64,000 bases of DNA from Nitrospirillum iridis. GTDB taxonomy: Bacteria > Pseudomonadota > Alphaproteobacteria > Azospirillales > Azospirillaceae. Positions 8,155-18,737 of this stretch are shown here, piece by piece (position 1 is the first letter of the stretch; the number at the start of each line of letters is the position of its first letter). Both the position numbers and the translations under genes were made by a program. Under the pieces are notes generated by a model. It was not told the DNA's origin. It did not search any database and worked only from the letters and a program-made list of their open reading frames with translations. The stretch spans positions 310,001-374,000 of the forward strand of contig NZ_JACIIZ010000004.1 of assembly GCF_014205765.1 (NCBI RefSeq). The letters are read 5' to 3'.

Positions 8155-11100
8155 ATGGTGTTGCTGGATGATCTGAAAAAGGCGATCGCGGACAAGCGGG
8201 CGGTGATCGTCGCGGGTGCGGGCACCACCATCGCCGCCGTGGGGCCGGGGACAAGACATGCCAGTTGGACGGGCCTGATCGAGCATGGACTGCGGCGGGC
8301 CCACCAATTGGGGAAGATCAAGGACAAGGCGCTGAACGCGGCGCTGGCCAACCTTGAGGCCGACGACATGACCCTGCTGCTGGCGGCGGCGGAGATGGTC
8401 GCCCATAGGCTGGGGCAAAAGGACGGCGATGGTGAGTTCGCTGGCTGGTTGCGGACCACGGTGGGCGACTTGACAGTCATCGACGGCGCGGTGCCATCCG
8501 CGTTGGCCCACCTGCATCGGCATGGCGTCCTGATCGCCACCACCAACTATGATTCCATCCTGTGCGACGCCTGCGACAGCGCGTCCGTCGTCCTGCCCAC
8601 GGACAGCGGAAAGAGCCTACGGTGGTCGCGGCGGGAAGACCGGGGCATCTTGCATTTGCACGGCCATTGGGAACGGCCCGAAAGCGTCGTGCTGGGTGTC
8701 CAGCGATACCGGGAAACGGCGCAATCCCCGTTTCAGCAATTCCTGCAACAGGTGCTGGCCGCCAGTGCCTCCCTGGTCTTCGTCGGCTGCGGCGGCACCC
8801 TGGACGATCCCAATCTCGGCCCGCTGCTGGATTGGATCGATACCACCCTGCGGGGCGCCGAGCATCGGCATTACCTGCTGTGTCGCGACGGTGAGCTTGC
8901 CAGCTGGCGGGCCAAGGGCTGGATGCGGATCGTGCCCCTGGCTTTCGGCCCCGGCCACGCTGACCTGCCCGGATTCCTTGCCAGCCTGCCGCCCGCCAGC
9001 GGGGCGCTTGCATCCACCGGCACGGGGGGCAATCCCGCCCCCTCCCCCCTGGTCACCGCCGTGCCCCGCCCTACGGACAATTTCGTGGGGCGGGCCGGGG
9101 AGGTGGCGTCGGTGGTGGCCGCTCTGCTGGCCGGCAGCCACGTCGCCATCCTGGGGCCCGGCGGCATCGGCAAGACGGGCCTGACCCAGCATGTCGGCCA
9201 TGACCAGCGGATCATGGCGGCCTTCCCCCGGCGGGTTTTCGTGCGGCTGGAGGCGGCCGGGACCGGCGCGGACATGGCCCTGAAGATCGCCACCGCCCTG
9301 GGCCTGGAGGCCGGCCCCCCCCCGCTGGAACGCGCCGTGGCGGATTTGGGACGACAGCCGACCTTGCTGATCCTGGACAACGCCGAGACGCCGTGGACAC
9401 CGGACCCCCATGGCGTGGGACAGGTTCTGGCAGAGTGTGGCGCCGTCGCCCGAATCCTGTTGTCCATCCGCGGCCGGCAATGCCCCCAGGGACTGACATG
9501 GCAACGCCTGGAACTCGACCGCTTGGGCGGGGCGGACGCCCGCGCCCTGTTCCTGGGCCTGGCGGGCCCGCAGTTGGCGACGGACGCCCTGCTGCCCATG
9601 GTCATTGGCGTGGCCGATGGTGTTCCCTTGGCCATCCGGCTGTTGGCGGCGCAGGCGGATGGCTTGGCCGACCTGCGCGACCTGTGGGCACGTTGGCAGG
9701 CCGAACCCGCGGCCCTGCTGCGGCTGGGCCGTGCGGCCAACCGGGAAACGGATTTCACCACCTCGGTCTCCCTCAGCCTGGAAAGCCCCCGCCTGACGCC
9801 GGACGGCCGCCGTCTGTTGGGCCTGCTGGGGCGCCTGCCGGACGGCCTGGCCCGTTCCCTGCGCGATGATTTGCTGGGCCAGAACGCGGCGGCCGCCGCC
9901 ACCAGTTTGGTGCAACTGGCCCTGGCCCGGGAGGAGAAGGACAGGCTGCGCCTGTTGGTCCCGGTGCGGGAGGTGGTGAGGGCGAGGGTGACTCCGTCGC
10001 CAGCGGACGCCGCCGCCCTGCACGATGCCATGATCGCCCTGGCCGAACTGGGCGATCAGCTGGGGCGGGAGGATGGCCAGGACGCAGCCGCCCGCATCAC
10101 CGTGGAATTCCAGAACATCAACAGCGTTCTGGACATGGTCTTGGACGACGATGGATGTCAGCGCGCCATCGACGCCATCGTCTCTTTAGCGCAGTTTCAG
10201 CGCTTCTCCGGGGCCGGCACTCCCGAGTTGCTGGAAAGGGCGGTAGGGCGAGCCCAGGCCCTGAACGACACGCGTCGTCAGGCCCGCTGCATCAAGAGCC
10301 TAGGGGACATCGCCCTGGCACGCTCCGACCACGACGCGGCCCGTGCCCGCTATGAGGACGCCCTGCCGCTCTACCGGCGGGTCGGTGACGTGCTGGGCCA
10401 AGCCAACTGCATCCGGAGCCTGGGGAACATCGCCCTAAGACGCTCCGACCACGACGCGGCCCGTGCCCGCTATGAGGACGCCCTGCCACTGTACCAACAG
10501 GTCGGTGACGTGCTGGGCCAAGCCAACTGCATCCGGAGCCTGGGGGACATCGCCCTAAGACGCTCCGACCACGACGCGGCCCGTGCCCGCTATGAGGACG
10601 CCCTGCCGCTCTACCGGCGGGTCGGTGCCGTGCTGGGCCAAGCCAACTGCATCAAGAGCCTGGGGGACATCGCCCTGGAACGCTCCGACCACGACGCGGC
10701 CCGTGCCCGTTATGAGGACGCCCTGCCGCTGTACCGGCGGGTCGGTGCCGTGCTGGGCCAAGCCAACTGCATCCGGAGCCTGGGGGACATCGCTCTAAGA
10801 CGCTCCGACCACGACGCGGCCCGTGCCCGCTATGAGGACGCCCTGCCGCTGTACCGGCGGGTCGGTGCCGTGCGGGGCGAAGCCAACTGCATCCGGAGCC
10901 TGGGGGACATCGCTCTAAGACGCTCCGACCACGACGCGGCCCGTGCCCGCTATGAGGACGCCCTGCCGCTCTACCGGCGGGTCGGTGACGTGCTGGGCGA
11001 AGCCAACTGCATCCGGAGCCTGGGGGACATCGCCCTAAGACGCTCCGACCACGACGCGGCCCGTGCCCGCTATGAGGACGCCCTGCCGCTGTACCAACAG

Positions 11101-11403
11101 GTCGGTGACGTGCTGGGCGAAGCCAACTGCATCCAGGGCTTGGGGGATAGTCTTGCACGGGAGGAACAGCCCGAAAAGGCCCGCCGGCACTATCAGCAGG
11201 CGCTGGGCCTGTATGAGCGTATCCCGGAGCCCTATTCCATGGGCTGGGCGTCGCTTCGCCTTTCCCGGATGGCCGGAAGTGAAAGCGAGCGGCGCGCCCA
11301 TGTGGCGGCGGCGCGAAAGGCGTGGGAAGGACTGGGGGATTGGGGGCTACGCTTGATCGCCGAGCATCTGGGGCCCGAGGCGGATGACGCGGAGGTGCCT
11401 TGA
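8155..11403 (+). CDS. SIR2-STAND(NB-ARC)-TPR protein, putative NLR-like antiphage NADase
   Basis: 1082-residue cytosolic protein of three parts. (1) Residues ~12-260, SIR2-like fold: GAG nucleotide loop at 21-23, TTNYD with the presumed catalytic Asn131, HLHG with His169, and FVGCGGTLDDPN. (2) ~305-560, NB-ARC/STAND NTPase: Walker A GPGGIGKT (Lys340), Walker B LLILDN (Asp408), an RNBS-B-like ILLSIRG, and GVPLAI (489-494). (3) ~690-1040, TPR domain with seven 40-residue units at 723-1002 that are nearly identical. In known families, SIR2-STAND proteins (for example Avs5) sense phage and deplete NAD+; assigning that role here is inference. ATG 8155 is chosen because GGGAG precedes it by 6 nt; GTG 8122 is the longer alternative. 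Solo gene between nadE and ssb, base composition like its neighbours, ending at a hairpin terminator. Confidence 0.9.
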   Translation: MVLLDDLKKAIADKRAVIVAGAGTTIAAVGPGTRHASWTGLIEHGLRRAHQLGKIKDKALNAALANLEADDMTLLLAAAEMVAHRLGQKDGDGEFAGWLRTTVGDLTVIDGAVPSALAHLHRHGVLIATTNYDSILCDACDSASVVLPTDSGKSLRWSRREDRGILHLHGHWERPESVVLGVQRYRETAQSPFQQFLQQVLAASASLVFVGCGGTLDDPNLGPLLDWIDTTLRGAEHRHYLLCRDGELASWRAKGWMRIVPLAFGPGHADLPGFLASLPPASGALASTGTGGNPAPSPLVTAVPRPTDNFVGRAGEVASVVAALLAGSHVAILGPGGIGKTGLTQHVGHDQRIMAAFPRRVFVRLEAAGTGADMALKIATALGLEAGPPPLERAVADLGRQPTLLILDNAETPWTPDPHGVGQVLAECGAVARILLSIRGRQCPQGLTWQRLELDRLGGADARALFLGLAGPQLATDALLPMVIGVADGVPLAIRLLAAQADGLADLRDLWARWQAEPAALLRLGRAANRETDFTTSVSLSLESPRLTPDGRRLLGLLGRLPDGLARSLRDDLLGQNAAAAATSLVQLALAREEKDRLRLLVPVREVVRARVTPSPADAAALHDAMIALAELGDQLGREDGQDAAARITVEFQNINSVLDMVLDDDGCQRAIDAIVSLAQFQRFSGAGTPELLERAVGRAQALNDTRRQARCIKSLGDIALARSDHDAARARYEDALPLYRRVGDVLGQANCIRSLGNIALRRSDHDAARARYEDALPLYQQVGDVLGQANCIRSLGDIALRRSDHDAARARYEDALPLYRRVGAVLGQANCIKSLGDIALERSDHDAARARYEDALPLYRRVGAVLGQANCIRSLGDIALRRSDHDAARARYEDALPLYRRVGAVRGEANCIRSLGDIALRRSDHDAARARYEDALPLYRRVGDVLGEANCIRSLGDIALRRSDHDAARARYEDALPLYQQVGDVLGEANCIQGLGDSLAREEQPEKARRHYQQALGLYERIPEPYSMGWASLRLSRMAGSESERRAHVAAARKAWEGLGDWGLRLIAEHLGPEADDAEVP
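10321..11160 (+). repeat. Seven tandem 120-bp TPR-coding repeats
   Basis: Seven head-to-tail 120-bp units begin at 10321, 10441, 10561, 10681, 10801, 10921 and 11041, with a related half-unit just before (about 10279-10320). Each encodes 40 residues starting (R/E)SDHDAARARYEDALPLY. Codons 2-18 are invariant at protein level and almost invariant at DNA level; differences cluster in the second half (RR/QQ, D/A, L/R, Q/E, R/K, N/D). The last unit diverges at its 3' end where the array grades into a degenerate TPR. Near-identity implies recent duplication, gene conversion or slippage, so copy number may vary between strains. Confidence 0.97.
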
Positions 11404-11411
11404 AAAGGAAA

Positions 11412-11442
11412 GGGCGCGTCCCGTTTCCCGGACGCGCCCCTT
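11412..11442. terminator. Bidirectional hairpin between the SIR2-STAND gene and ssb
   Basis: Perfect 10-bp stem GGGCGCGTCC/GGACGCGCCC (11412-11421 and 11430-11439) with an 8-nt loop, between two convergent genes. Read on the minus strand it is followed by CTTTCCTTTTC, a fair U-rich tail for ending ssb; on the plus strand the tail is only a few pyrimidines. Confidence 0.7.
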
Positions 11443-11464
11443 ATCCCTGCCCCGTGCCGGCCGG

Positions 11465-12019
11465 TCAGAACGGGATTTCGTCGTCCAAATCGTCGGCCGG
11501 CTTGCCGCCGCCGAAGCCGCCGCGCGAACCGCCACCGCCGGCGGCGGGGGAACCGCCACCGCCGTAGCCCCCACCGCCGGCCGGGGCCCCGCCACCGCCA
11601 TAGCTGGGGGCGCCGCCGCCGAAGTCGCCGCCCGATTCGTAGCCGCCGCCACCGCCGCCGCCGCCGTCACGGCCTTCCAGCATGGTCAGTTCGCCGCGGA
11701 AGGGGCGCAGCACCACCTCGGTCGTGTACTTCTCCTGGCCCGACTGGTCGGTCCATTTGCGGGTTTCCAGCTGGCCCTCGATATAGACCTTGGAGCCCTT
11801 CTTCAGGAAGCGCTCGGCCACGCCGATCAGCGCCTCGTTGAAGATCACCACCTGGTGCCATTGGGTGCGTTCCTGCCGCTCCCCGCTGTTGCGGTCCTTC
11901 CAGGTCTCAGAGGTGGCGATGCGCAGGTTGCACACCTTGCCGCCGTTCTGCATGGACCTGACCTCCGGCTCCTTGCCGAGGTTGCCGATGAGGATGACCT
12001 TGTTGACGCTGCCAGCCAT
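11465..12019 (-). CDS. ssb: Single-stranded DNA-binding protein
   Basis: 184-residue SSB that coats ssDNA in replication, recombination and repair. The N-terminal OB fold (residues ~1-115) opens [15 protein letters not shown] and includes [18 protein letters not shown] Gly-rich linker with strings of Gly follows, then the acidic tip DDEIPF that docks partner proteins. ATG 12019 is chosen because it gives the canonical N terminus and has AGGA upstream; an alternative start seven codons earlier adds non-conserved residues. Placement beside uvrA (divergent) is a common bacterial arrangement and, with gyrA nearby, typical of alphaproteobacteria. Confidence 0.97.
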   Translation of the reverse strand: MAGSVNKVILIGNLGKEPEVRSMQNGGKVCNLRIATSETWKDRNSGERQERTQWHQVVIFNEALIGVAERFLKKGSKVYIEGQLETRKWTDQSGQEKYTTEVVLRPFRGELTMLEGRDGGGGGGGGYESGGDFGGGAPSYGGGGAPAGGGGYGGGGSPAAGGGGSRGGFGGGKPADDLDDEIPF

Positions 12020-12338
12020 GTCCGATCCGTCCTGAATCACAAAAGGGGGCGTGAAAGCCCCGTCGTTGATGGGGAGAGCCTACACCGCCGCACCCGTGCG
12101 ATGCCACAGCGATGGTGGTGCCGGCCCCCGGCATGCCCAAAATATCGATCCGGTCCCCCCAAACGGGCAGTCCCGACCCGACCCCGGCCCCCTACAAAAG
12201 GGGATGAATCCTGCTGTCGCCTTTTGACACCGGCATCCCCATATTAAGACGCTGCCCGGCTGGCCCGGGGGAACGGTGGCGGGTGCCGCCTATTCCCCCT
12301 TGCCAGCCCCCGCCCCGATCGACTATTCAGAACATACC
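12020..12338. promoter_or_regulatory. Divergent ssb/uvrA intergenic region
   Basis: 319 bp between two divergent DNA-repair genes; promoters for both must lie here. A TTGACA at 12224-12229 resembles a -35 box for uvrA, but no good -10 follows at the right spacing. I searched by eye for the alphaproteobacterial LexA box GTTC-N7-GTTC and did not find a clean copy. Confidence 0.45.
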
Positions 12339-15224
<2,886 letters not shown>

Positions 15225-15256
15225 AAGGGCGCCGCGCTTCTGCCCCTCAGGTGGGA

Positions 15257-15496
15257 TCAGCGGCTGTGATGGCCCGGGGAATCCGGCCGCGTCTTCTCCG
15301 CCTCCTGCCGCTCATCCCCTTTGCCGGTGACGGCATTGTCCTTGGACGGACGCACCTCATGGGGGATGGGGGGGAAGATGTCCGGCGTGGGCGACCGTAC
15401 CGCCTCAATGGCCTCCACCACCTCTTCCAGGATGATGTTGCCCAGGATGCTGCCGTTGTCGGCGTCGTCCTTCGGGTGGTCTGGCTTCTTGGTCAT
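15257..15496 (-). CDS. Hypothetical 79-residue acidic/charged protein
   Basis: Small protein beginning MTKKPDHPKDDADNGSILGN with a short amphipathic helix (NIILEEVVEAIEAV) followed by a Pro-rich, charged C-terminal half. No signal peptide, no membrane segment, no recognised domain. ATG 15496 is preceded by GAAGGAAATGG, a credible ribosome-binding site; the frame is open upstream but that extension lacks one. It is convergent with uvrA and codirectional with the upstream 789-residue gene, about 100 bp away. Probably a real lineage-specific gene of unknown function. Confidence 0.6.
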   Translation of the reverse strand: MTKKPDHPKDDADNGSILGNIILEEVVEAIEAVRSPTPDIFPPIPHEVRPSKDNAVTGKGDERQEAEKTRPDSPGHHSR

Positions 15497-15596
15497 GGAT
15501 CCATTTCCTTCGTGCGGGGGCGCGGATAAAGCAGTATACGCCGCCCAAAGGTTCAAGGGGGCTGCGTTGGATCACTTTGCCGTCCTATTGGCCGCC

Positions 15597-17966
15597 CTAT
15601 TGGATAACCCCGAACCAATAAGGCGTCTTGGCTGACCAGGGCGAGTGAGAAAAGCGGCGGTGCAGTTCCTGATAGGCCGCGCGGGACCAGGGGCCATTGT
15701 CCACCCGGCAGCTATAGCGCGTCGCCATCACCGCCCGGTGCAGGGCTTCCGCCAGCAGGTCATCGCCTTCCAACCAGCGGGTGACCACCCCCTCGTCCCG
15801 CGCCCAGGCCAAGACATCCTTGGTCAGGCGCTCGGACGCGTCACCCCAGCGGCCTGGAGTTGTGGGCGTCTGCGGATCCATTGGCTTCAGCAGGGGAATA
15901 ACGGCGAGTACCTTCGCCTTTTGCTGTTCCTCTGCTTGCCGACTCTGTTTCCAATACGGGTCATTCGGATCGGAGGATCGCGGTGGCGGCAGGGCTTCCC
16001 GCGCGGCGGCGTCTATATCGAACACCAGATAAGGACCGAACGGTATCGAAGCAAATATAAGACTGTCAGCGGCTTCTGACCGGAAGACCGCCGGATCGGC
16101 GGAACACCACCAATTGCCATCGCGGGGATTTTCCCGGTCGAAGGCGTTCCAATCGCCGGGCCGGGCTGGGCCGTCTCTCAGGCTGTCCGTCAGGATGCTG
16201 TAGTGGTCCTCCCCACCCGGCGGGCGCGCCCAGGATGGTCGTGCCACCAATCCTGGGTTACGCAACAGCAGCATGGTGATGAGGTGGCGTTGTTTGGGGG
16301 GCCACCAGGTGCGCTCGATCCGGTCGATGTCGGGGGCCAGGGATGGCTGCGCCAGCCGCAGATCCGGCAACCATGCCCGTATGTCGGCCCAGCGACGCTG
16401 AGCGTAGGCTTGGGCAATGGCGGCCCCCACCAAAGCCCTGCGGTCGTCAGGAGCCAACCGGGGATGTCGGGCGAATTCGACCAATGCCTTGGGCGGCATC
16501 AGGTCGAATAAAGCCCTGGCCCAACCCAGCTCGATCAGGCCATCAACCGGCCGCAAACCCACAATGGGATGGTTGTAAAGATCGTCTACGGATTGTGCCA
16601 GCGCCGGCTTCAACTCTTCTGACACGGGGATGCCGGTGGCCTGCCCCACCGTGATAGCCCAGTGGCGCGCCGCCTCCAGATCGGCACGGGCCACGAACCA
16701 GCGAACGCCATCGTCGAGGATGGTTTTGGATGCGGTGGCGATATCTGGAACCCGATCCCTCCGCGTCAAGGCCCGGCGATCTTCCCGCGTAAGACTATCG
16801 AGAGCGGCAATGCCCTCGTCGGCCCGCCCAGCTTGGTAGAGGATGCGCACCCGTTGGGCGACCAACCGCCAAGTCAGAGCGGCGCGGGCCGTGGCTGTCA
16901 AACCCGGCCAGGCGCGTACGGCGGTCACCGCTTCCGCGATAACGGCACCGTCGGCCGGGTCTCGGCTATGCTCCGCCACCGCCAGGGCCCAGAGCGGGTT
17001 GCGGCTCTTCCGCCACTGTTGGCGGGCGTGGTCCAGAAGGGTTGGGTTCAGGATGGCGTCGCGGCTGCCCGCCTGCCCCGGTGTGTGATAAGGCCAGGGA
17101 GCCACGAGGGCCGCCAGGGCATCGATGACCGGATCGCGGGCGGCCATGGCGGCCGCGGCCCGGTCATAATGGGGCAGCGGCCAACGCTGATCGCGGTCCG
17201 GCTCCGGCGTCTCGTCCGCCAGCCAGATATCAGCTTCCGCAGCGCGTCGAAGCTTGAGGATGGTTTCGTAGCCCTGCAGGGTCAGCGGGAGCGGTTTTGT
17301 CAGTTCCTCCGAGGCTCGATCAGGTGGGCAAATGGCGGCGGTGGGCGCCGTCATGAAACGGCTGACCTCCGCCAACCGGGCTGCCGCCAGCGGAAGGGCA
17401 CTCGTCCCGTAACGCATCCTGCCAATCAGGGTCGCCGCGGCATGCTCGAACTCCGATAGCGTCTCGTCCCGCAAAAGGGCATCGATGCGGCGTACGCCTT
17501 CATCGAACATGCCTGCGCGAAAAGAGGCCCGTGCGGCGCTGTAAGCCGCCGCCGCCCGGAAGGGTGACGACGTGTCCTTCACCACTTTGTCGAAGCCAGA
17601 AATGGCCTGGGTGAAGTACCCCAGTTCGTAGGCAAACGCCGGTTCGGCATAGGCCGCCAACTGATCCGGCTTCGGTTCCCAGGGGCGGTAGTACTGCTGC
17701 CCCTCTCCGAATGAAACCGGCAAAGGCTTGTCCAAGGGCACAGCACGCAGTGCCGCCAGAATTTCCTGGGTCGGGAAGAAGGCACGCTCCCGGATGTCTT
17801 CATCCGTCCACGGATGAGGTGATAGGGCGCTCCACAACGGCCAGTACTGCGTCAGGATCCGGCAATCGGTCGGTGGCGCATCCTTCGCGGCGGCAACGGT
17901 CACGGTCAGGAAAAGCATCGCCGCCGGCAACAGTGCGGACGGCGCCTTCAATACCCGCAAGCCCAT
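15597..17966 (-). CDS. Large exported protein of unknown function
   Basis: 789 residues. A Sec-type signal peptide (1 to ~27, LLPAAMLFLTVTVAAA then KDAPP) points to periplasm or surface. The rest is alpha-helical and Ala/Arg/Trp-rich, with repeated helix pairs such as FRAAAAYSAARASFRAGMFDEGVRRIDALL that look like divergent TPR/Sel1-type solenoid units, especially in residues ~100-230 and ~330-450. No catalytic motif was recognised. Cys near the N terminus (DCRIL) and at WWCSADP are possible structural residues. ATG 17966 is preferred over GTG 18017 because it places the signal peptide at the N terminus. No operon partner is obvious. Confidence 0.75.
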   Translation of the reverse strand: MGLRVLKAPSALLPAAMLFLTVTVAAAKDAPPTDCRILTQYWPLWSALSPHPWTDEDIRERAFFPTQEILAALRAVPLDKPLPVSFGEGQQYYRPWEPKPDQLAAYAEPAFAYELGYFTQAISGFDKVVKDTSSPFRAAAAYSAARASFRAGMFDEGVRRIDALLRDETLSEFEHAAATLIGRMRYGTSALPLAAARLAEVSRFMTAPTAAICPPDRASEELTKPLPLTLQGYETILKLRRAAEADIWLADETPEPDRDQRWPLPHYDRAAAAMAARDPVIDALAALVAPWPYHTPGQAGSRDAILNPTLLDHARQQWRKSRNPLWALAVAEHSRDPADGAVIAEAVTAVRAWPGLTATARAALTWRLVAQRVRILYQAGRADEGIAALDSLTREDRRALTRRDRVPDIATASKTILDDGVRWFVARADLEAARHWAITVGQATGIPVSEELKPALAQSVDDLYNHPIVGLRPVDGLIELGWARALFDLMPPKALVEFARHPRLAPDDRRALVGAAIAQAYAQRRWADIRAWLPDLRLAQPSLAPDIDRIERTWWPPKQRHLITMLLLRNPGLVARPSWARPPGGEDHYSILTDSLRDGPARPGDWNAFDRENPRDGNWWCSADPAVFRSEAADSLIFASIPFGPYLVFDIDAAAREALPPPRSSDPNDPYWKQSRQAEEQQKAKVLAVIPLLKPMDPQTPTTPGRWGDASERLTKDVLAWARDEGVVTRWLEGDDLLAEALHRAVMATRYSCRVDNGPWSRAAYQELHRRFSHSPWSAKTPYWFGVIQ

Positions 17967-18052
17967 CTTTACACCAATAGCGCGACTGATTGTGGGGGAG
18001 CGGCGCACACAATCCACCGCGCCGCGCGCCCGGTCAATTCAAGCTTGAAGGG

Positions 18053-18733
18053 CTATTCGGCCTTCTGCTTCCCCTGCCCTATCTTGGGCTCCGTCCCCGC
18101 CAGAAGACGGCGGATGTTGGCGTGGTGGCGGAGCCAGACCAGGATGGCGATGGCCAGGGCCAGGACGGATTCGGCCGGGCCGGCGCCGAAGCCGGCAGCC
18201 GCCGGGCAGACCGTGGGCAGGACCCCGGCGACCACGGGCGCCAAGGCCAGGGCCACCAAGGCCGAGAGGGAGGAGATGCGGAACAGCACGGCCACCAGCA
18301 GCCAGGTCAGGCAGGCGATGACGCCCACTGGCCAGGACGTGGCCAGCAGCACGCCCAGCGCCGTCGCCACGCCCTTGCCGCCCTTGAAGCCCAGCCACAC
18401 CGGGAAGGTGTGGCCCAGCATGGCGCCGCCGCCGGCCACCAGGCCCGCCAGGTGGGGCGCGTCGGGCGCCTGCAGGAAGTTCAGGGCCAGGCAATGGGCC
18501 AGGCCCACGGCGATGGCGCCCTTGCCGCTGTCCAGGATCAGCGTGGCGGCGGCCAGCGGTTTGTTGCCGGTGCGCAGCACGTTGGTGGCGCCAATGTTGC
18601 CGGAGCCGATCTTGCGGATGTCGCCATGGCCGCCGAGATAGGCCAGCACCAGGCCAAAGGGAATGGACCCCAGCAGATAGCCGCCGGCCAGCGCCAGGAT
18701 CAGGGCCGCCACGGGCAGGGTAGCGCCGTCCAT
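18053..18733 (-). CDS. plsY: Acyl-phosphate:glycerol-3-phosphate acyltransferase
   Basis: 226-residue integral membrane enzyme that transfers an acyl group from acyl-phosphate to sn-glycerol 3-phosphate, giving lysophosphatidate, the first step of phospholipid synthesis. The conserved motifs are clear: GSIPFGL near residue 22, KIGSGNIGATNVLR, and GHTFPVWLGFKGGKGVAT, within five to seven hydrophobic helices. The C-terminal tail is Lys/Gln-rich. It starts 4 bp after the stop of the pyrC-like gene, so translation is probably coupled in a pyrB-pyrC'-plsY operon. The dprA gene that often follows plsY is not here. Confidence 0.96.
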   Translation of the reverse strand: MDGATLPVAALILALAGGYLLGSIPFGLVLAYLGGHGDIRKIGSGNIGATNVLRTGNKPLAAATLILDSGKGAIAVGLAHCLALNFLQAPDAPHLAGLVAGGGAMLGHTFPVWLGFKGGKGVATALGVLLATSWPVGVIACLTWLLVAVLFRISSLSALVALALAPVVAGVLPTVCPAAAGFGAGPAESVLALAIAILVWLRHHANIRRLLAGTEPKIGQGKQKAE

Positions 18734-18737
18734 GGGG

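Noticed and set aside
10279-11160. Regular tandem repeats as a possible CRISPR array or minisatellite outside genes
   Set aside because: The 120-bp units are contiguous without spacers, keep one reading frame throughout and encode TPR units inside a larger protein.
10292-11301. Repetitive minus-strand frames opposite the TPR array
   Set aside because: They merely mirror the 120-bp repeats; no start or family evidence.
8155-11403. Diversity-generating retroelement acting on the variable repeats
   Set aside because: No reverse transcriptase, template repeat or accessory gene is in the window, and the changes are not adenine-directed.
12181-12338. SOS (LexA) box upstream of uvrA
   Set aside because: No GTTC-N7-GTTC or close variant could be seen; a motif scan would settle it.
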